Notes under the pieces: generated by a model
What the model was told of the DNA's origin: nothing
Seen by the model: only the letters and a program-made list of their open reading frames with translations
Databases searched by the model: none
DNA from: a virus
Direction: 5' to 3' (one strand)
DNA length: 30,744 bases
Virus record (IMG/VR): IMGVR_UViG_3300032333_000117
Coordinates: 1-30,744 of that record
Shown: positions 29,068-30,744 of the stretch, one piece after another
Layout: each line of letters opens with the position of its first letter
How positions within the stretch are numbered: position 1 is the first letter of the stretch
Position numbers and translations under genes: made by a program

Positions 29068-29985
29068 ATGGCTATTTCACGCGCTCAACTCCTCAAGGAA
29101 CTGCTCCCGGGCCTCAACGCCCTGTTCGGCCTTGAGTACGCTACATACCGCGAAGAACACAAAGAGATTTTCGAGACCGAAACCTCCGAGCGTTCCTTTG
29201 AAGAAGAAACCAAGTTGTCCGGCTTTGGCGCCGCCCCCGTGAAAAACGAGGGTTCTGCCATGGTTTACGACAACGCTCAGGAAGCTTGGACGGCGCGCTA
29301 TACGCACCAGACCATTGCTATGGGCTTCTCCCTGACCGAAGAGGCCATGGAAGACAACCTGTACGACAGTCTGTCGGCTCGCTACACCAAGGCACTGGCC
29401 CGTGGTATGGCTTATACCAAGCAGGTCAAGGCTGCAGCTGTCCTGAACCAAGGCTTCACCGGCTCGGGCAATCCGACCTACGGTGACGGTCAGGTTCTGT
29501 TCTCCACTGCGCACCCGCTGGTGTCCGGTGGTACCAACAGCAACCGCCCGACCACTGGCGCTGACCTTAACGAGACTTCCTTGGAAGCCGCCGTTATCCA
29601 GATCGCTGCTTGGACGGATGAACGTGGCCTGCTGATCGCAGCCAAGCCCCGCAAAATGATCGTGCCCCCGGCGCTGATGTTCGTTGCTACCCGTCTGCTC
29701 GAAACTGAGCTGCGTGTTGCCACCGCCGACAACGACTTGAACGCAATCAAGTCGAACGGTTCCATCCCCGAAGGTTATACAGTCAACCACTATCTGACTG
29801 ATAACAACGCTTGGTTCCTGACGACTGACGTGCCCAACGGTCTGAAGCACTTCGTTCGTACCCCGATGCAGACGGGTATGGATGCCGACTTCGACACCGG
29901 CAACGCTCGTTACAAGGCAAGGGAGAGATACAGTTTCGGGGTCTCTGATCCTCTCGGTATCTGGGGCTCCCCCGGCGCAAACTAA
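29068..29985 (+). CDS. Major capsid protein (HK97-fold type)
   Basis: The 305-residue protein begins MAISRAQLLKELLPGLNALF, then has an extended E-loop-like acidic stretch (FETETSERSFEEETKLSGFG), a spine-helix-like segment (LYDSLSARYTKALARGMAYT), the GQVLFSTAHPLVSGG turn, and PPALMFVATRLLETELRVA with a late beta-rich part (HFVRTPMQTGMDADF, YSFGVSDPLG). This order resembles Mu gpT-like coat proteins. It is the last gene before a strong terminator, with an optimal ribosome-binding site, as expected for the most abundant virion protein. No separate scaffold domain or N-terminal protease site is seen. Confidence 0.85.
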   Translation: MAISRAQLLKELLPGLNALFGLEYATYREEHKEIFETETSERSFEEETKLSGFGAAPVKNEGSAMVYDNAQEAWTARYTHQTIAMGFSLTEEAMEDNLYDSLSARYTKALARGMAYTKQVKAAAVLNQGFTGSGNPTYGDGQVLFSTAHPLVSGGTNSNRPTTGADLNETSLEAAVIQIAAWTDERGLLIAAKPRKMIVPPALMFVATRLLETELRVATADNDLNAIKSNGSIPEGYTVNHYLTDNNAWFLTTDVPNGLKHFVRTPMQTGMDADFDTGNARYKARERYSFGVSDPLGIWGSPGAN

Positions 29986-30013
29986 AGTTAAATCAGTCCC
30001 TTACGTGATGCTT

Positions 30014-30035
30014 AGGGCCCTTCGGGGCCCTTTTT
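30014..30035 (+). terminator. Strong rho-independent terminator after the capsid gene
   Basis: AGGGCCC and GGGCCCT pair around a UUCG tetraloop, followed by TTTTT. The UUCG loop with a GC stem is an extremely stable hairpin. It ends the capsid transcript 29 bp after the stop. Confidence 0.95.
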
Positions 30036-30057
30036 ATTCCTACTTGTGATATAAGGC

Positions 30058-30086
30058 TTGCTAAGCGGCTTTAACTAGCTTAGTAT
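30058..30086 (+). promoter_or_regulatory. Promoter of the GIY-YIG gene
   Basis: TTGCTA (30058-30063) and TAGTAT (30081-30086) are 17 bp apart on the plus strand, between the terminator and the gene. It is weaker than the leftward promoters. Confidence 0.5.
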
Positions 30087-30112
30087 TGCCTGTGTCGAAA
30101 CAGGAGGTATTT

Positions 30113-30744
30113 ATGGCAGTTATCTACCGCATCACCAACATGGCCAACGGCAAGTACTACATTGGGAGCGCGGAGTCCTTCGCCCGCCGTGAGTGGCAGC
30201 ATAAGTACGATTTACGTAAGGGCATCCACAAGAACCCGCGCCTCCAAGCTGCGTGGAACAAGTATGGGGCCGATATGTTCGTGTTCGAGGTAATCGAAGA
30301 AGTACCTGTGGAGCAGACCGCCTTTGACTGCGAAAACAAGTATCTTCACGAGCACGTCGGTAAGCCTGAGTGCTACAACGTGAACACCGACGCCATCGGG
30401 ATGCGCACAGGAATACCGCACAGAAAGGAGACTAAAGAGCTTATGTCGGCCAAAGTCCAAGCCGCACTAGCCGAAGGCCGAGGAGGTAAGTTCATCCCCT
30501 CTGAAGAGACCCGCCGCAAAATGTCCGAGGCGAACAAAGGTAACCGGGGCCCCAAGGGGCATATCCGCACCGCCGAGCACCGTCGCCGTCTCTCCGAGGC
30601 CAACAAAGGCAATCAAAACTGGCTCGGCAAGCGCCACTCCGACGAGTCCAAAGCTAAGATGAGCAAGCGCGTCCTTGAGGTAACCACCAACACAGAGTTT
30701 GCGAGTCTTACCGCTGTCCTGCAGCACTACAGCATGACGATGCC
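30113..30744 (+). CDS. GIY-YIG homing endonuclease, 3' end cut by window edge
   Basis: The frame is open from ATG 30113 (after CAGGAGGTATTT, an excellent site) to the edge, about 210 residues. The N-terminal nuclease has VIYRITNMANGKYYIGSAES (Y-I-Y and Y-I-G pairs), the catalytic Arg in FARREWQHKYD and the Glu in AFDCENKYLHEH. Next come three NUMOD3-type DNA-binding repeats: EETRRKMSEANKGN, AEHRRRLSEANKGN and SDESKAKMSKR. The truncated end EVTTNTEFASLTAVLQHYS begins a NUMOD1-like helix-turn-helix module. Such free-standing enzymes insert themselves into phage genomes; this one sits behind the capsid gene with its own promoter. Confidence 0.9.
   Translation, partial: MAVIYRITNMANGKYYIGSAESFARREWQHKYDLRKGIHKNPRLQAAWNKYGADMFVFEVIEEVPVEQTAFDCENKYLHEHVGKPECYNVNTDAIGMRTGIPHRKETKELMSAKVQAALAEGRGGKFIPSEETRRKMSEANKGNRGPKGHIRTAEHRRRLSEANKGNQNWLGKRHSDESKAKMSKRVLEVTTNTEFASLTAVLQHYSMTM

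Overview
The window is part of the genome of a double-stranded DNA tailed phage (Caudoviricetes). The evidence is a terminase large subunit, a P22-like portal protein, a scaffold, an HK97-fold-type major capsid protein, a family-A DNA polymerase and densely packed genes with 1-10 nt overlaps. The long portal with a glutamine-rich C-terminal coiled coil suggests a podovirus-like or P22-like virion, but no tail genes are in the window to confirm this. Consensus-like sigma70 promoters, purine-rich ribosome-binding sites and a Fur-box-like sequence fit a proteobacterial host. I saw no integrase, tRNA, CRISPR array or insertion sequence.

Layout. Positions 1-21100 are transcribed leftward (minus strand) and positions 21148-30744 rightward. 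From right to left on the minus strand the order is: four very small leader genes (20201-21024), each preceded by a hairpin or other distinctive leader; a 163-residue protein (19369-19860); a gene-poor control region of about 1 kb (18301-19330), with repeats continuing to 20200; a DUF7227-like protein and two small proteins (17062-18252); a DUF3150 / MoxR-type AAA+ ATPase / VWA-metallopeptidase-like module (13085-16906), followed by an unknown 389-residue protein; a VRR-NUC nuclease; a run of about 17 translationally coupled small genes (7468-11070); and the replication and recombination block. That block holds DNA polymerase A, a Cas4/RecB-like nuclease, an HNH-like protein, an SNF2 helicase, a small HTH protein, an ssDNA-binding-like protein and a truncated archaeo-eukaryotic-type primase at the left edge.

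The rightward block is a standard packaging and capsid order: putative TerS, TerL, zinc-ribbon protein, portal, small protein, GroES-like protein, scaffold, unknown protein, candidate decoration protein and major capsid protein. A strong terminator and then a GIY-YIG homing endonuclease with its own promoter close the window.

The most unusual signals are non-coding. An 18-bp near-palindrome, GTTAGnnnATTGnCTAAC, occurs six times between 16865 and 20026, close to three of the leftward promoters. The same area holds five perfect 11-bp direct repeats, duplicated GTACCTAGGTAC palindromes, a 57-bp A/T tract, a Fur-like box and a 27-bp repeat. This looks like a combined control region and candidate replication origin. 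The promoters form a family, with two sharing their spacer sequence, and several leftward genes carry a stem-loop directly before the ribosome-binding site. The DUF3150-AAA-VWA cassette is the best candidate for a poorly described protein system.

Limits: all homology calls come from motif recognition by eye; no database search was run. Many starts were chosen from ribosome-binding sites.
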